DNA of 64,000 nucleotides, taken from assembly GCA_964019135.1 (NCBI GenBank), contig OZ025255.1:40392811-40456810 (forward strand), in the 5' to 3' direction. This DNA comes from Arenicola marina (lineage: Eukaryota > Annelida > Polychaeta > Arenicolidae). The notes under the pieces are model-generated. The model was not told the origin of the DNA. It worked only from the letters and a program-made list of their open reading frames with translations, and did not search any database. The translations under genes were made by a program, and so were the position numbers. How positions within the stretch are numbered: position 1 is the first letter of the stretch; each line of letters begins with the position of its first letter. This document shows positions 60,601 through 64,000 of the stretch, piece after piece.

Positions 60601-61713
60601 TAGTGGTTCTGAAAGTCCTATAGTAACCACAGCGTCCTTCCGGGGTCGCGGTAACCTGAACCGAACACCGGTTTTGCGTTACGAGCCATCACTGTAAACA
60701 CAGAAACAACCAAAAAGATAACAGTAATATATATATATATATATATATTTATACTCATACGTTAGGTATTAAAAACAAAGCAAAACACACCTCACATGAA
60801 CAGCTTCTGTATAATATATGCATTACATGGCACTATAACGGTTAGGAGACACAGACTAAGACTTTGAGTTGCCAACGCCTGGCCATCTCAATATATCAGT
60901 ACACTAATGCTTGGCTGGTGGAAAATATTAGTAGAACATAAAATACACAAGACGCGTCCTACACAACGGGTAACATTATGGAGTTTTAATGAAATTGTAC
61001 CCCCTCTTCCCTTATCCTTGACCCCCCTCCCCATATATCAAACCCTTTCCCTTTCCTTCGATGGCAGGCGAGACTGGCGGGGGCTGGATGATGAACAGAC
61101 TGCGGGACGGAGGTCACAAGTTCTTCTTCAACACCCATACCATGGAGTTCGCCTTCGAGCGACCCGACAACGTGAAGAAGGATCACTCCATCCTGACGCG
61201 AGAAGAAATACAGGTACTGTACAGTCAATCTTTAACAAGAGTCATGCCAATAAGAGGCTATGTTAAGTGCCTGAAGAGATGCGTAATGGGTGAGGCCCGC
61301 CCTCGTAAATATTGAATGGTATGCACCCCTCCCCTCTATGATAGTCCAACCATCAGATGTTTAATGAAAATGGACGCCGCCGAAGCCTAAATGATGGATC
61401 CTCACCTACTCTGTGTATGTGTGTCCAGTGGTGGTCTAAGATCCCCTTGATTCACCCAGACAGAGAGCGAGTAACTGTGCCACCCCCTACATAACCCCGC
61501 GCCATGCTATTCACCTGACTGTCATTCTGTTGTTTCTTCCAGAGCTGTGTGACAGAGGTGACGGCCGCCTACGACCGCCGACTGCTGTTCAAGGCCAACG
61601 AACCCTTCTTGGTTCTGGTCCAGGCCAGAATTAGGGGCTTCCTCTCTCGACGCCGCTTCCTCAAGAAGATGGCCTTCATGCACACCCAGCTACCCGCTAT
61701 CCTCAAGATACAG
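24546..61713 (+). CDS. IQGAP: IQGAP scaffold protein, 5' part of gene (21 exons, 786 codons, open at right)
   Basis: IQGAPs are cytoplasmic scaffolds that bind F-actin, Cdc42/Rac, calmodulin and MAP kinases. Coding exons join: 24546-24600, 25307-25403, 25665-25821, 29143-29220, 36852-36928, 47710-47777, 48144-48235, 48694-48715, 49058-49236, 50855-50945, 51262-51422, 51811-51904, 52770-52930, 54520-54559, 55825-55988, 58513-58594, 58959-59122, 59420-59510, 60317-60484, 61068-61213, 61543-61713. They sum to 2358 nt with every phase matching and no stop. The start is fixed by TCACCATGA, an in-frame TAG five codons upstream, and resemblance of AHYGKIQDSRLS to the IQGAP1 N-terminus. Domains by residue: CH about 30-145; six IQGAP repeats about 216-680; WW-like 681-715; first IQ motif about 753-770. 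The remaining IQ motifs, GAP-related domain and C-terminus lie beyond 64000. The paralogue (IQGAP1, 2 or 3) cannot be assigned. Confidence 0.95.
24601..25306 (+). other. IQGAP intron 1
   Basis: It contains an imperfect local duplication: CTTGCCAGGTTCGGCGG with its flank occurs at about 24697 and again at about 24773. An open stretch ending at 24990 with an AATAAA soon after resembles a terminal exon by chance but matches nothing known. No other feature is seen. Confidence 0.6.
25307..25403 (+). CDS. IQGAP: IQGAP coding exon 2
   Basis: Acceptor CTTTTGTAG, donor GTAAGA. It encodes DSRLSADEMDTRRKENIAYE and then YLCHLEEAK, nearly the vertebrate sequence leading into the CH domain. A second AG (ACAG at 25311-25314) would give an out-of-phase start, so 25307 is preferred by phase. 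Confidence 0.93.
25665..25821 (+). CDS. IQGAP: IQGAP coding exon 3 (CH domain)
   Basis: Acceptor TTTCACTGTAG, donor GTAATG. It encodes the first half of the calponin-homology domain, including WIEACIG, LPPTTELEEGLRNGVSL and LKKIYDKDEARYK, closely matching IQGAP1. The CH domain binds F-actin. Confidence 0.95.
25822..26261 (+). other. IQGAP intron 3, unique left part
   Basis: Non-repetitive sequence with nothing recognisable, running into the large intron 3 minisatellite. Confidence 0.6.
26262..29129. repeat. 46-bp minisatellite in IQGAP intron 3, about 62 copies
   Basis: Units contain GTAGTTCAGTAACCGATG then AACTGCCTTG and CCATTCCAATCACCC. Variant types (CCCGAACTCC, CATATAG, TTTATATC) alternate in recurring blocks, so multi-unit segments have been copied. 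The last unit runs directly into the authentic exon 4 acceptor: its CCATTCCAATCACCC supplies the pyrimidine-rich region before GTATGTTACAG. Confidence 0.93.
29143..29220 (+). CDS. IQGAP: IQGAP coding exon 4 (CH domain)
   Basis: Acceptor GTATGTTACAG, donor GTTAGT. Its 26 codons read ARGLHFRHTDNINFWLKSLQ then EVGFPK, matching the CH-domain core of IQGAP1 (GLHFRHTDNVIQWLNAMDEIG). Confidence 0.94.
29221..29580 (+). other. IQGAP intron 4, unique left part
   Basis: No feature seen; leads into the 37-bp array. Confidence 0.5.
29581..31226. repeat. 37-bp minisatellite in IQGAP intron 4, about 45 copies
   Basis: The unit is GATGGAGTGATGTGTTGTGC plus CGGGGTTTGCTTCAATG. A frequent variant has TTTATTAGATGG for TTCAATGGATGG, and groups of units with this variant recur, showing block duplication. 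Confidence 0.93.
31362..31560 (+). mobile_element. tRNA-derived SINE
   Basis: An A-box-like TTTGGTGGTTAGCATAC near 31383 is followed by a perfect B box GGTTCGAATCC near 31423, then a body (AATCTGGGGCATG, CGTCCCGGGAGGTTCC) shared with the element at 60082-60250. The two pol III boxes and the shared body identify a tRNA-headed SINE family. The exact ends are uncertain. Confidence 0.6.
31561..35130 (+). other. IQGAP intron 4, unique middle part
   Basis: Mostly unique sequence. It holds a TA microsatellite at 33354-33374 and, near 32850-32890, a stretch (ACCTCGGCGATATGGCTCCG) related to repeat bodies in introns 7 and 14. A G run lies at about 34706-34715. No exon, RNA gene or transposon end is recognised. 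Confidence 0.5.
35131..36584. repeat. 70-bp minisatellite in IQGAP intron 4, about 20 copies
   Basis: Units of 70 bp contain GAGATCAGAGCGCCATTCCC, ATATCTCACCATCGGGGCGA and CCCTTTGAATGGAGTGAC. Left-hand copies are more variable and right-hand copies nearly identical. The staggered 65-codon frames over it are artefacts. Confidence 0.93.
36585..36851 (+). other. IQGAP intron 4, right end
   Basis: Unique sequence up to the exon 5 acceptor; nothing else recognised. Confidence 0.5.
36852..36928 (+). CDS. IQGAP: IQGAP coding exon 5 (CH domain)
   Basis: Acceptor TTTATTTTCAG, donor GTGAGT. It encodes IFYPETTDIYDRKNMPRVIY then CIHAL, almost identical to IQGAP1 (IFYPETTDIYDRKNMPRCIY). Confidence 0.95.
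36943..37050. repeat. short G-rich tandem repeat just after the exon 5 donor
   Basis: The phrase GGTCGCGGCCTGCCGGG recurs about five times with changes, beginning 14 bp after the exon 5 donor. The donor itself is not part of the repeat. Confidence 0.7.
37051..38374 (+). other. IQGAP intron 5, unique segment with TATG microsatellite
   Basis: A TA/TATG simple repeat lies at about 37217-37257. The open frames at 37754-38146 show no recognisable domain. Nothing else supported. Confidence 0.5.
38375..38585. repeat. about 51-bp tandem repeat in IQGAP intron 5, 4 copies
   Basis: Units share GAAACAGCCGTACTGC, CTTAGCAACGGGGACGCG and TGTGTAATACGCGGC, with several substitutions per copy. Confidence 0.8.
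38586..39439 (+). other. IQGAP intron 5, unique segment
   Basis: Includes a tRNA-like phrase (GTGTCGCGGTTAGATCGCC near 38681) that may be a degraded SINE head. Nothing further. Confidence 0.4.
39440..40775. repeat. higher-order minisatellite in IQGAP intron 5
   Basis: The subunit GCCAGTGGGTCTGTCTGTAG plus ACCAACCTC occurs throughout. In the middle part two subunits plus a spacer with GGATGGGGCACTATGGGGCA and CCCCCATGGGGTGTTG form a block of about 180 bp that recurs about five times. The minus-strand frames across it are artefacts. Confidence 0.9.
40776..41004 (+). other. IQGAP intron 5, short unique segment
   Basis: No feature seen. Confidence 0.4.
41005..41535. repeat. 22-24 bp minisatellite in IQGAP intron 5
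   Basis: The unit CTGATATGGTACCTGATTGG followed by CCTC repeats about 22 times with length changes. Left copies lack the GATTGGCCTC part and read TGATATGGTACCTGGTATAT. Confidence 0.88.
41536..43355 (+). other. IQGAP intron 5, unique segment with simple repeats
   Basis: Contains a possible degraded SINE head (AGTGGCGTAATCGACTGC near 41721), a C run at 42221-42237, a TA microsatellite at 42387-42412, an ACGT repeat at 42639-42660 and a G run at 42784-42796. No exon is recognised. Confidence 0.5.
43356..44985. repeat. 23-24 bp pyrimidine-rich minisatellite in IQGAP intron 5, about 70 copies
   Basis: The unit is CATATCCCTTCACTGCCCCC plus GTC, alternating with CTCCGCCCC types. A block of about 200 bp with TTTCCCTTCACTGCCGACG and TATCTCTCCACTCCGCCCC recurs from about 43645, 44057 and 44332. 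All three plus-strand frames remain open for hundreds of codons because the unit has no stop; no protein is implied. Confidence 0.93.
44986..45346 (+). other. IQGAP intron 5, unique spacer
   Basis: No feature seen. Confidence 0.4.
45347..45600. repeat. 21-bp palindromic minisatellite with E-box in each unit, 12 copies
   Basis: The unit GCACGTGCTAGCATGCATATC contains the palindromes GCACGTGC, GCTAGC and ATGCAT. CACGTG (E-box) is present in eleven successive units at 21-bp spacing, and one more CACGTG follows at about 45606. Two units carry ATGCAAAT (45463-45470 and 45568-45575), 105 bp apart, marking a five-unit higher-order repeat. Confidence 0.95.
45601..47709 (+). other. IQGAP intron 5, unique right part
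   Basis: A G run lies at 46188-46202. Open frames near 46704-46976 and 47020-47256 show no recognisable protein. Nothing else supported. Confidence 0.5.
47710..47777 (+). CDS. IQGAP: IQGAP coding exon 6 (end of CH domain)
   Basis: Acceptor TATTATTTGCAG, donor GTAAAT. It encodes LYLFKLGKAPQIQDLYGKIK then FT, aligned with LYLFKLGLAPQIQDLYGKVD of IQGAP1. Confidence 0.95.
47778..48143 (+). other. IQGAP intron 6
   Basis: A degenerate short repeat (GATAGCAGACTTTATC, TGATATCAGACTTTATC) lies at about 47986-48080. It is otherwise unremarkable. Confidence 0.6.
48144..48235 (+). CDS. IQGAP: IQGAP coding exon 7
   Basis: Acceptor TTCTTGTCGTCAG, donor GTAATT. It encodes DEEINAMRRELEKYGIQMPA then FSKIGGILANE, highly conserved with IQGAP1. 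The phrase TTCAGTAAGATTGG from this exon (48203-48216) is duplicated in the intron at 48241-48254, six bases after the exon end. Confidence 0.95.
48236..48693 (+). other. IQGAP intron 7 with exon-edge duplicate and doubled repeat body
   Basis: Positions 48241-48254 duplicate part of exon 7. From about 48488 to 48595 a repeat body (CTTCGCAAAGAGTAGTATAG, ACGTGGCTCC) occurs twice in tandem. The same body lies in intron 14 near 54358, so it is dispersed. Confidence 0.6.
48694..48715 (+). CDS. IQGAP: IQGAP coding exon 8 (22-nt microexon)
   Basis: Acceptor TTTATCCCACAG, donor GTGAGT. Its 22 nt give MPVDEAA plus the first base of Leu. Together with exon 9 this reads VDEAALHAAV, exactly as in IQGAP1, and the phases match on both sides, so the microexon is required for the frame. 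Confidence 0.9.
48716..49057 (+). other. IQGAP intron 8
   Basis: Unique short intron; nothing recognised. Confidence 0.6.
49058..49236 (+). CDS. IQGAP: IQGAP coding exon 9 (IQGAP repeat 1)
   Basis: Acceptor CCTCTCTATTCAG, donor GTATGT. It encodes HAAVIAINEAIDHQIAMDTV and on to QDVLYDAKQTKAEIARNK, the first of six helical IQGAP repeats. It begins after a phase-1 junction and ends in phase 0, like the other five repeat exons. Confidence 0.95.
49237..50312 (+). other. IQGAP intron 9, unique left part
   Basis: No gene or transposon recognised; the open frame at 49605-50048 has no known similarity. Confidence 0.5.
50313..50854 (+). repeat. minisatellite made of the exon 10 acceptor, 10 decoy copies
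   Basis: A 50-53 bp unit contains a pyrimidine tract, TTCTAG and the first 15 bases of exon 10 (TCCCTGGATCCTGAC), followed by TATCTATGTTTCTGACCCAC. Decoy exon starts lie near 50346, 50398, 50451, 50502, 50553, 50604, 50655, 50705, 50756 and 50804. The eleventh copy at 50855 is the real exon. Some decoys differ slightly (TTTCTGG, TCCCTAG). Confidence 0.93.
50855..50945 (+). CDS. IQGAP: IQGAP coding exon 10 (linker)
   Basis: Acceptor TTGTCTTCTAG, donor GTAAGT. It encodes SLDPDSSYIPDVYDELLTQA then EIQGNVNKVN; VYEELLTQAEIQGNINKVN is the IQGAP1 counterpart. Its first 15 bases are repeated in the array just upstream; only this copy continues into coding sequence. Confidence 0.95.
51139..51268 (+). 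repeat. exon 11 acceptor duplicated, 2 decoys plus real site
   Basis: ATTAACCCTTTGTAGCCCAG at the real acceptor is preceded by TAATCCTTTGCAGCCCA (AG at 51151-51152) and TTAACCCTTTACAGCCCAG (AG at 51209-51210), at 58- and 51-bp spacing. Confidence 0.8.
51262..51422 (+). CDS. IQGAP: IQGAP coding exon 11 (IQGAP repeat 2)
   Basis: Acceptor CCCTTTGTAG and donor GTATGT. It encodes TQAALQRVSDALEKRDAGAL and on to LYIARLMEAQENRR, aligned with the second repeat of IQGAP1. The nearby AG in GTAGCCCAG would shift the frame, so the first AG is used. Confidence 0.93.
51423..51810 (+). other. IQGAP intron 11
   Basis: Unique intron; nothing recognised. Confidence 0.5.
51811..51904 (+). CDS. IQGAP: IQGAP coding exon 12 (linker)
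   Basis: Acceptor GACCGTTTACAG, donor GTGAGT. It encodes NNNTEEGGGLTKDIVQMAIN then AANLDGDAQHQ, the linker before repeat 3. Its last ten bases (CAGCACCAGA) with the donor recur three times downstream. Confidence 0.92.
51893..52211 (+). repeat. minisatellite made of the exon 12 donor, 3 decoys
   Basis: Unit of 99-101 bp. CAGCACCAGA|GTGAGT (real, intron from 51905) recurs as CAGCACCAGG|GTGAGT at 52004, CAGCACCAGA|GTGAGT at 52105 and CAGCACCAGG|GTGAG at 52206. Each decoy is preceded by a strong pyrimidine tract (CCCCTCCGCCCCTCC then ACACACAG), so each also looks like an acceptor a few bases before a donor. Confidence 0.92.
52212..52769 (+). other. IQGAP intron 12, right part with degraded duplication
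   Basis: A segment of about 150 bp (GATCAAGCTGGAACATATAC and flank, from about 52297) recurs in diverged form from about 52472. A faded donor copy (CAGCGCCAGAATGAGTC) lies near 52372. Otherwise unique. Confidence 0.6.
52770..52930 (+). CDS. IQGAP: IQGAP coding exon 13 (IQGAP repeat 3)
   Basis: Acceptor CTTTTTACGCAG, donor GTCGGT. It encodes ILAIKAINIALDSGDNAETM and on to MLYHLELRNMKSEKQ. The pattern hydrophobic-x-AI-x-AIN-x-ALDSGD is the repeat signature. Confidence 0.94.
53041..54310 (+). repeat. 83-bp tandem array of a tRNA-like SINE head in IQGAP intron 13, about 15 copies
   Basis: Each unit has an A-box-like TGGTGGTCAGCAGGCTCGGC and a B-box-like CCGGAGTTCGGGGACC, and 83 bp is close to the length of a long-arm tRNA. 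The first unit reads TGGTGGTTAGCGTGATCGGC. Most units are 83 bp; a few have a longer insert (GGGGTCCTCGACCCACTGGG). After the last unit a SINE-like body follows (near 54330-54430). No unit folds convincingly as a tRNA, so this is read as an amplified SINE head, not a tRNA cluster. Confidence 0.85.
54311..54519 (+). repeat. SINE-like body after the head array
   Basis: GCAAAGAGTCGGGGGTTACC and GGCTCCGCTTTACCC match the body found twice in tandem in intron 7 and a weaker copy near 32850. It directly follows the amplified head, suggesting one SINE whose 5' part was expanded. Confidence 0.5.
54520..54559 (+). CDS. IQGAP: IQGAP coding exon 14 (linker, 40 nt)
   Basis: Acceptor TATTGTTCCAG, donor GTGAGT. 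It encodes SSLDYEELVAGVQ, matching the position of the linker before repeat 4. The phases join exon 13 (phase 0) and exon 15 (phase 1). Confidence 0.9.
54755..55824 (+). repeat. minisatellite made of the exon 15 acceptor, 11 decoy copies
   Basis: The unit is about 82-104 bp, its length varying with G and C runs. It contains GGCTGTTGCTGCAG followed by 15 bases of exon 15 (TGCTCTCGGCCATCG), then GTAGGGGGGG, GAGACCGTATTGACTGTG and a C run. Decoys start near 54810, 54901, 54989, 55077, 55179, 55283, 55365, 55459, 55548, 55637 and 55726, and the real acceptor is at 55824. In decoys GCCATCG is followed by GTAGG where the real exon reads CCCTC. Confidence 0.94.
55825..55988 (+). CDS. IQGAP: IQGAP coding exon 15 (IQGAP repeat 4)
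   Basis: Acceptor GTTGCTGCAG, donor GTCAGC. It encodes LSAIALINKTMDTGNPEMAF and on to EKYYQTMATMRAAKPK. It is the only exon in the window with a splice-site minisatellite on both sides: its first 15 bases are amplified upstream and its last 44 downstream. Confidence 0.94.
55945..58018 (+). repeat. minisatellite made of the exon 15 donor, 26 decoy copies
   Basis: A 77-bp unit consists of the last 44 bases of exon 15 (AGTACTACCAGACCATGGCC ... CCCAAG), the donor GTCAGC and a pyrimidine-rich intron piece (TCTCTCTGTCCTCTCCCATT CAATA). The spacing from 55947 to the last copy at 57948 corresponds to 26 further units. Differences between copies are few (AAG|GTC or AAG|ATC, GACC or GGCC, CAGAAAG for CAATAAG in one unit near 56478). 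In about half of the units the donor GT is replaced by AT. Confidence 0.95.
58019..58512 (+). other. IQGAP intron 15, unique right part
   Basis: No feature recognised. Confidence 0.5.
58513..58594 (+). CDS. IQGAP: IQGAP coding exon 16 (linker)
   Basis: Acceptor CATTTCTCGCACAG, donor GTGAGT. It encodes TTTKLLTHFEIQQCVNQVNQ then QVVGEND, the counterpart of NEFITWNDIQACVDHVNLVV in IQGAP1. Confidence 0.92.
58595..58958 (+). other. IQGAP intron 16 with local duplication
   Basis: A stretch of about 45 bp (GAACATGGTCATGAATGAGG type) occurs at about 58642 and again at about 58861, with several changes. Confidence 0.6.
58959..59122 (+). CDS. IQGAP: IQGAP coding exon 17 (IQGAP repeat 5)
   Basis: Acceptor CTTGTACTTCAG, donor GTATGA. 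It encodes ILAIGRINEAIDQDVPAETV and on to YQHLLKKQKQLRAQ; RILAIGLINEALDEGD is the IQGAP1 counterpart. Confidence 0.95.
59420..59510 (+). CDS. IQGAP: IQGAP coding exon 18 (linker)
   Basis: Acceptor GTTATTCTTCAG, donor GTACGT. It encodes EIDDPTAALWVEDIQDTVDR then ANQHALDGNK, matching EIQDESAVLWLDEIQGGI in IQGAP1. Confidence 0.94.
59508..59838 (+). repeat. 41-bp minisatellite starting at the exon 18 donor, 7 decoy donors
   Basis: Unit GTACGTCAGGTCCTGGTGGG plus GGACCCGCGGGGCACACCTCT. The real donor GTACGT is at 59511; further GTACGTCAG copies lie at about 59552, 59593, 59634, 59675, 59716, 59757 and 59798. The repeat carries the intronic side of the donor but no exon bases. Confidence 0.93.
59839..60081 (+). 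other. IQGAP intron 18, unique part
   Basis: Nothing recognised. Confidence 0.4.
60082..60250 (+). mobile_element. tRNA-derived SINE with duplicated head
   Basis: An A-box-like GTGTAGTGGTTAACGC near 60099 and again GTGTAGTTGTTAACGC near 60151, each followed by CAGACC...GCAGGTCCTG or CAGATCAATAGGTCCTG. The body AATCTGGGGCGTG and CATCCCGGGAGG matches the SINE at 31362-31560. The B box is eroded. Confidence 0.55.
60317..60484 (+). CDS. IQGAP: IQGAP coding exon 19 (IQGAP repeat 6)
   Basis: Acceptor CTTCCTGTCAG, donor GTACGG. It encodes SIAVAAINIGVDTEDSANLL and on to YLRSLADFKAKKMAS, the sixth and last repeat. Unlike the other repeat exons it ends in phase 1, where the WW-like exon follows. Confidence 0.94.
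60485..61067 (+). other. IQGAP intron 19
   Basis: A TA microsatellite lies at 60727-60748; otherwise unique. Confidence 0.5.
61068..61213 (+). CDS. IQGAP: IQGAP coding exon 20 (WW-like segment)
   Basis: Acceptor CCTTCGATGGCAG, donor GTACTG. It encodes the WW region: GGGWMMNRLRDGGHKFFFNT then HTMEFAFERP. The first Trp is present; the second Trp (GWDEPP in IQGAP1) is replaced by Phe in AFERP. SILTREEIQ then matches the end of the IQGAP1 segment (QLSREEIQ). Confidence 0.92.
61214..61542 (+). other. IQGAP intron 20
   Basis: Unique intron; nothing recognised. Confidence 0.5.
61543..61713 (+). CDS. IQGAP: IQGAP coding exon 21 (first IQ motif)
   Basis: Acceptor GTTTCTTCCAG, donor GTCAGT. It encodes SCVTEVTAAYDRRLLF, then the IQ motif VQARIRGFLSRRRF (residues about 755-768; calmodulin or myosin light-chain binding) and the start of the next motif, QLPAILKIQ. 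The last 42 bases are amplified downstream. The next exon lies beyond the window. Confidence 0.94.
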
Positions 61714-64000
61714 GTCAGTTAAGGGCCTTCATGCACACCCAGCTACCCGCCATCCTCCAGATACAGGTCAGTTAAGGGCCTTCATGTACACCCAGCTGCC
61801 CGCCATCCTCAAGATACAGGTCAGTTAAGGGCATTCATGTACACCCAGCTGCCCGCCATCCTCAAGATACAGGTCAGTTAAGGGCATTCATGTACACCCA
61901 GCTACCCGCCATCCTCAAGATACAGGTCAGTTAAGGGCATTCATGTACACCCAGCTACCCACCCTCAAGATACAGGTCAGTTAAGGGCATTCATGTACAC
62001 CCAGCTGCCCGCCATCCTCAAGATACAGGTCAGTTAAGGGCATTCATGTACACCCAGCTGCCCGCCATCCTCAAGATACAGGTCAGTTAAGGGCATTCAT
62101 GTACACCCAGCTGCCCGCCCTCAAGATACAGGTCAGTTAAGAGCATTCATGTACACCCAGCTGCCCGCCATCCTCAAGATACAGGTCAGTTAAGGGCCTT
62201 CATGTACACCCAGCTGCCCGCCATCCTCAAGATACAGGTCAGTTAAGGGCATTCATGTACACCCAGCTGCCCGCCATCCTCAAGATACAGGTCAGTTAAG
62301 GGCATTCATGTACACCCAGCTACCCGCCATCCTCAAGATACAGGTCAGTTAAGGGCCTTCATGTACACCCAGCTACCCGCCATCCTCAAGATACAGGTCA
62401 GTTAAGGGCCTTCATGTACACCCAGCTACCCGCCATCCTCAAGATACAGGTCAGTTAAGGGCATTCATGTACACCCAGCTGCCCGCCATCCTCAAGATAC
62501 AGGTCAGTTAAGGGCCTTCATGTACACCCAGCTGCCCGCCATCCTCAAGATACAGGTCAGTTAAGGGCATTCATGTACACCCAGCTGCCCGCCATCCTCA
62601 AGATACAGGTCAGTTAAGGGCCTTCATGTACACCCAGCTGCCCGCCATCCTCAAGATACAGGTCAGTTAAGGGCATTCATGTACACCCAGCTACCCGCCA
62701 TCCTCAAGATACAGGTCAGTTAAGGGCATTCATGTACACCCAGCTGCCCGCCATCCTCAAGATACAGGTCAGTTAAGGGCCTTCATGTACACCAGCTGCC
62801 CGCCATCCTCAAGATACAGGTCAGTTAAGGGCATTCATGTACACCCAGCTACCCGCCATCCTCAAGATACAGGTCAGTTAAGGGCATTCATGTACACCCA
62901 GCTACCCGCCATCCTCAAGATACAGGTCAGTTAAGGGCATTCATGTACACCCAGCTACCCGCCATCCTCAAGATACAGGTCAGTTAAGGGCATTCATGTA
63001 CACCCAGCTACCCGCCATCCTCAAGATACAGGTCAGTTAAGGGCCTTCATGTACACCAGCTGCCCGCCATCCTCAAGATACAGGTCAGTTAAGGGCATTC
63101 ATGTACACCCAGCTACCCGCCATCCTCAAGATACAGGTCAGTTAAGGGCATTCATGTACACCCAGCTGCCCGCCATCCTCAAGATACAGGTCAGTTAAGG
63201 GCATTCATATACACCCAGCTACCCGCCATCCTCAAGATACAGGTCAGTTAAGGGCATTCATGTACACCCAGCTGCCCGCCATCCTCAAGATACAGGTCAG
63301 TTAAGGGCATTCATGTACACCAGCTGCCCGCCATCCTCAAGATACAGGTCAGTTAAGGGCATTCATGTACACCCAGCTACCCGCCATCCTCAAGATACAG
63401 GTCAGTTAAGGGCATTCATGTACACCCAGCTACCCGCCATCCTCAAGATACAGGTCAGTTAAGGGCATTCATGTACACCCAGCTGCCCGCCATCCTCAAG
63501 ATACAGGTCAGTTAAGGGCCTTCATGTACACCCAGCTACCCGCCATCCTCAAGATACAGGTCAGTTAAGGGCATTCATGTACACCCAGCTGCCCGCCATC
63601 CTCAAGATACAGGTCAGTTAAGGGCATTCATGTACACCCAGCTACCCGCCATCCTCAAGATACAGGTCAGTTAAGGGCATTCATGTACACCCAGCTGCCC
63701 GCCATCCTCAAGATACAGGTCAGTTAAGGGCATTCATATACACCCAGCTACCCGCCATCCTCAAGATACAGGTCAGTTAAGGGCATTCATGTACACCCAG
63801 CTGCCCGCCATCCTCAAGATACAGGTCAGTTAAGGGCATTCATGTACACCCAGCTACCCGCCATCCTCAAGATACAGGTCAGTTAAGGGCATTCATGTAC
63901 ACCCAGCTGCCCGCCATCCTCAAGATACAGGTCAGTTAAGGGCATTCATGTACACCCAGCTGCCCGCCATCCTCAAGATACAGGTCAGTTAAGGGCATTC
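61672..64000 (+). repeat. minisatellite made of the exon 21 donor, about 43 decoys, open at right edge
   Basis: A 53-bp unit: last 42 bases of exon 21 (GCCTTCATGCACACCCAGCT ... AAGATACAG), donor GTCAGT, then TAAGG. From the third copy on, units read TTCATGTACACCCAG, while the copy next to the exon still has the exon's own CACACC. A few units are shortened (CCCGCCCTCAAG, ACACCAGCTG). The array runs off the window. Confidence 0.95.

Noticed and set aside
1-64000. Retroviruses, LTR elements, Polintons or other capsid-bearing elements
   Set aside because: I found no long terminal repeats, reverse transcriptase, integrase or capsid-like reading frames in the window.

Overview
The window is animal nuclear DNA. 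It has spliced genes with GT-AG introns, large introns, MITEs, tRNA-derived SINE remnants and a very heavy load of minisatellites. Only two protein genes can be supported. The first is one exon of a synaptotagmin-4/11-like gene on the minus strand (8432-9300). The second is the 5' part of an IQGAP (Ras GTPase-activating-like scaffold) gene on the plus strand (ATG at 24546, running off the right edge), for which 21 coding exons chain in frame into exactly 786 codons. Minisatellites that straddle exon-intron borders are, as I recall, a hallmark of amphioxus (Branchiostoma), where they were named 'mirages' at the Adh locus. I therefore favour a cephalochordate, but a mollusc or another invertebrate cannot be excluded from sequence alone.

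Layout. 1-436: 28-bp minisatellite. 1164-5985: almost pure purine array of about 24-bp units. 6287-6582 and 7090-7480: small arrays. 7826-8206 and 12492-12871: two copies of one 380-bp MITE. 8432-9300: synaptotagmin exon (transmembrane segment, linker, C2A). 10330-11690: CpG-rich 22-bp array. 13-18.7 kb: mostly unique intergenic DNA with G-rich dispersed repeats. 18729-19249: array carrying perfect CRE palindromes, interrupted by a Harbinger-like MITE at 19250-19681. 19731-23700: 30-bp array with a 1.2-kb higher-order repeat. 24108: CTCF-like motif upstream of IQGAP. 24546-64000: IQGAP, with further arrays in many of its introns.

IQGAP is whole as far as the window reaches: calponin-homology domain (exons 2-7), six IQGAP repeats (exons 9, 11, 13, 15, 17 and 19, separated by short linker exons), a WW-like segment (exon 20) and the first IQ motif (exon 21). 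The remaining IQ motifs, the GAP-related domain and the RasGAP C-terminus lie beyond the right edge.

The outstanding feature is that at least six IQGAP splice junctions have been amplified into tandem arrays carrying copies of the genuine splice site plus its adjoining exon or intron bases: exon 10 acceptor, exon 11 acceptor, exon 12 donor, exon 15 acceptor and donor, and exon 21 donor. Exon 18 adds an array of the intronic side of its donor. The arrays hold roughly 100 decoy splice sites in all, while the real exons stay intact. Exon 7 and the synaptotagmin exon each show a single short duplication that may be an early stage of the same process. By my rough sum tandem arrays make up about 30 of the 64 kb. 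The many long reading frames in these arrays are artefacts of units that lack stop codons or have lengths divisible by three.
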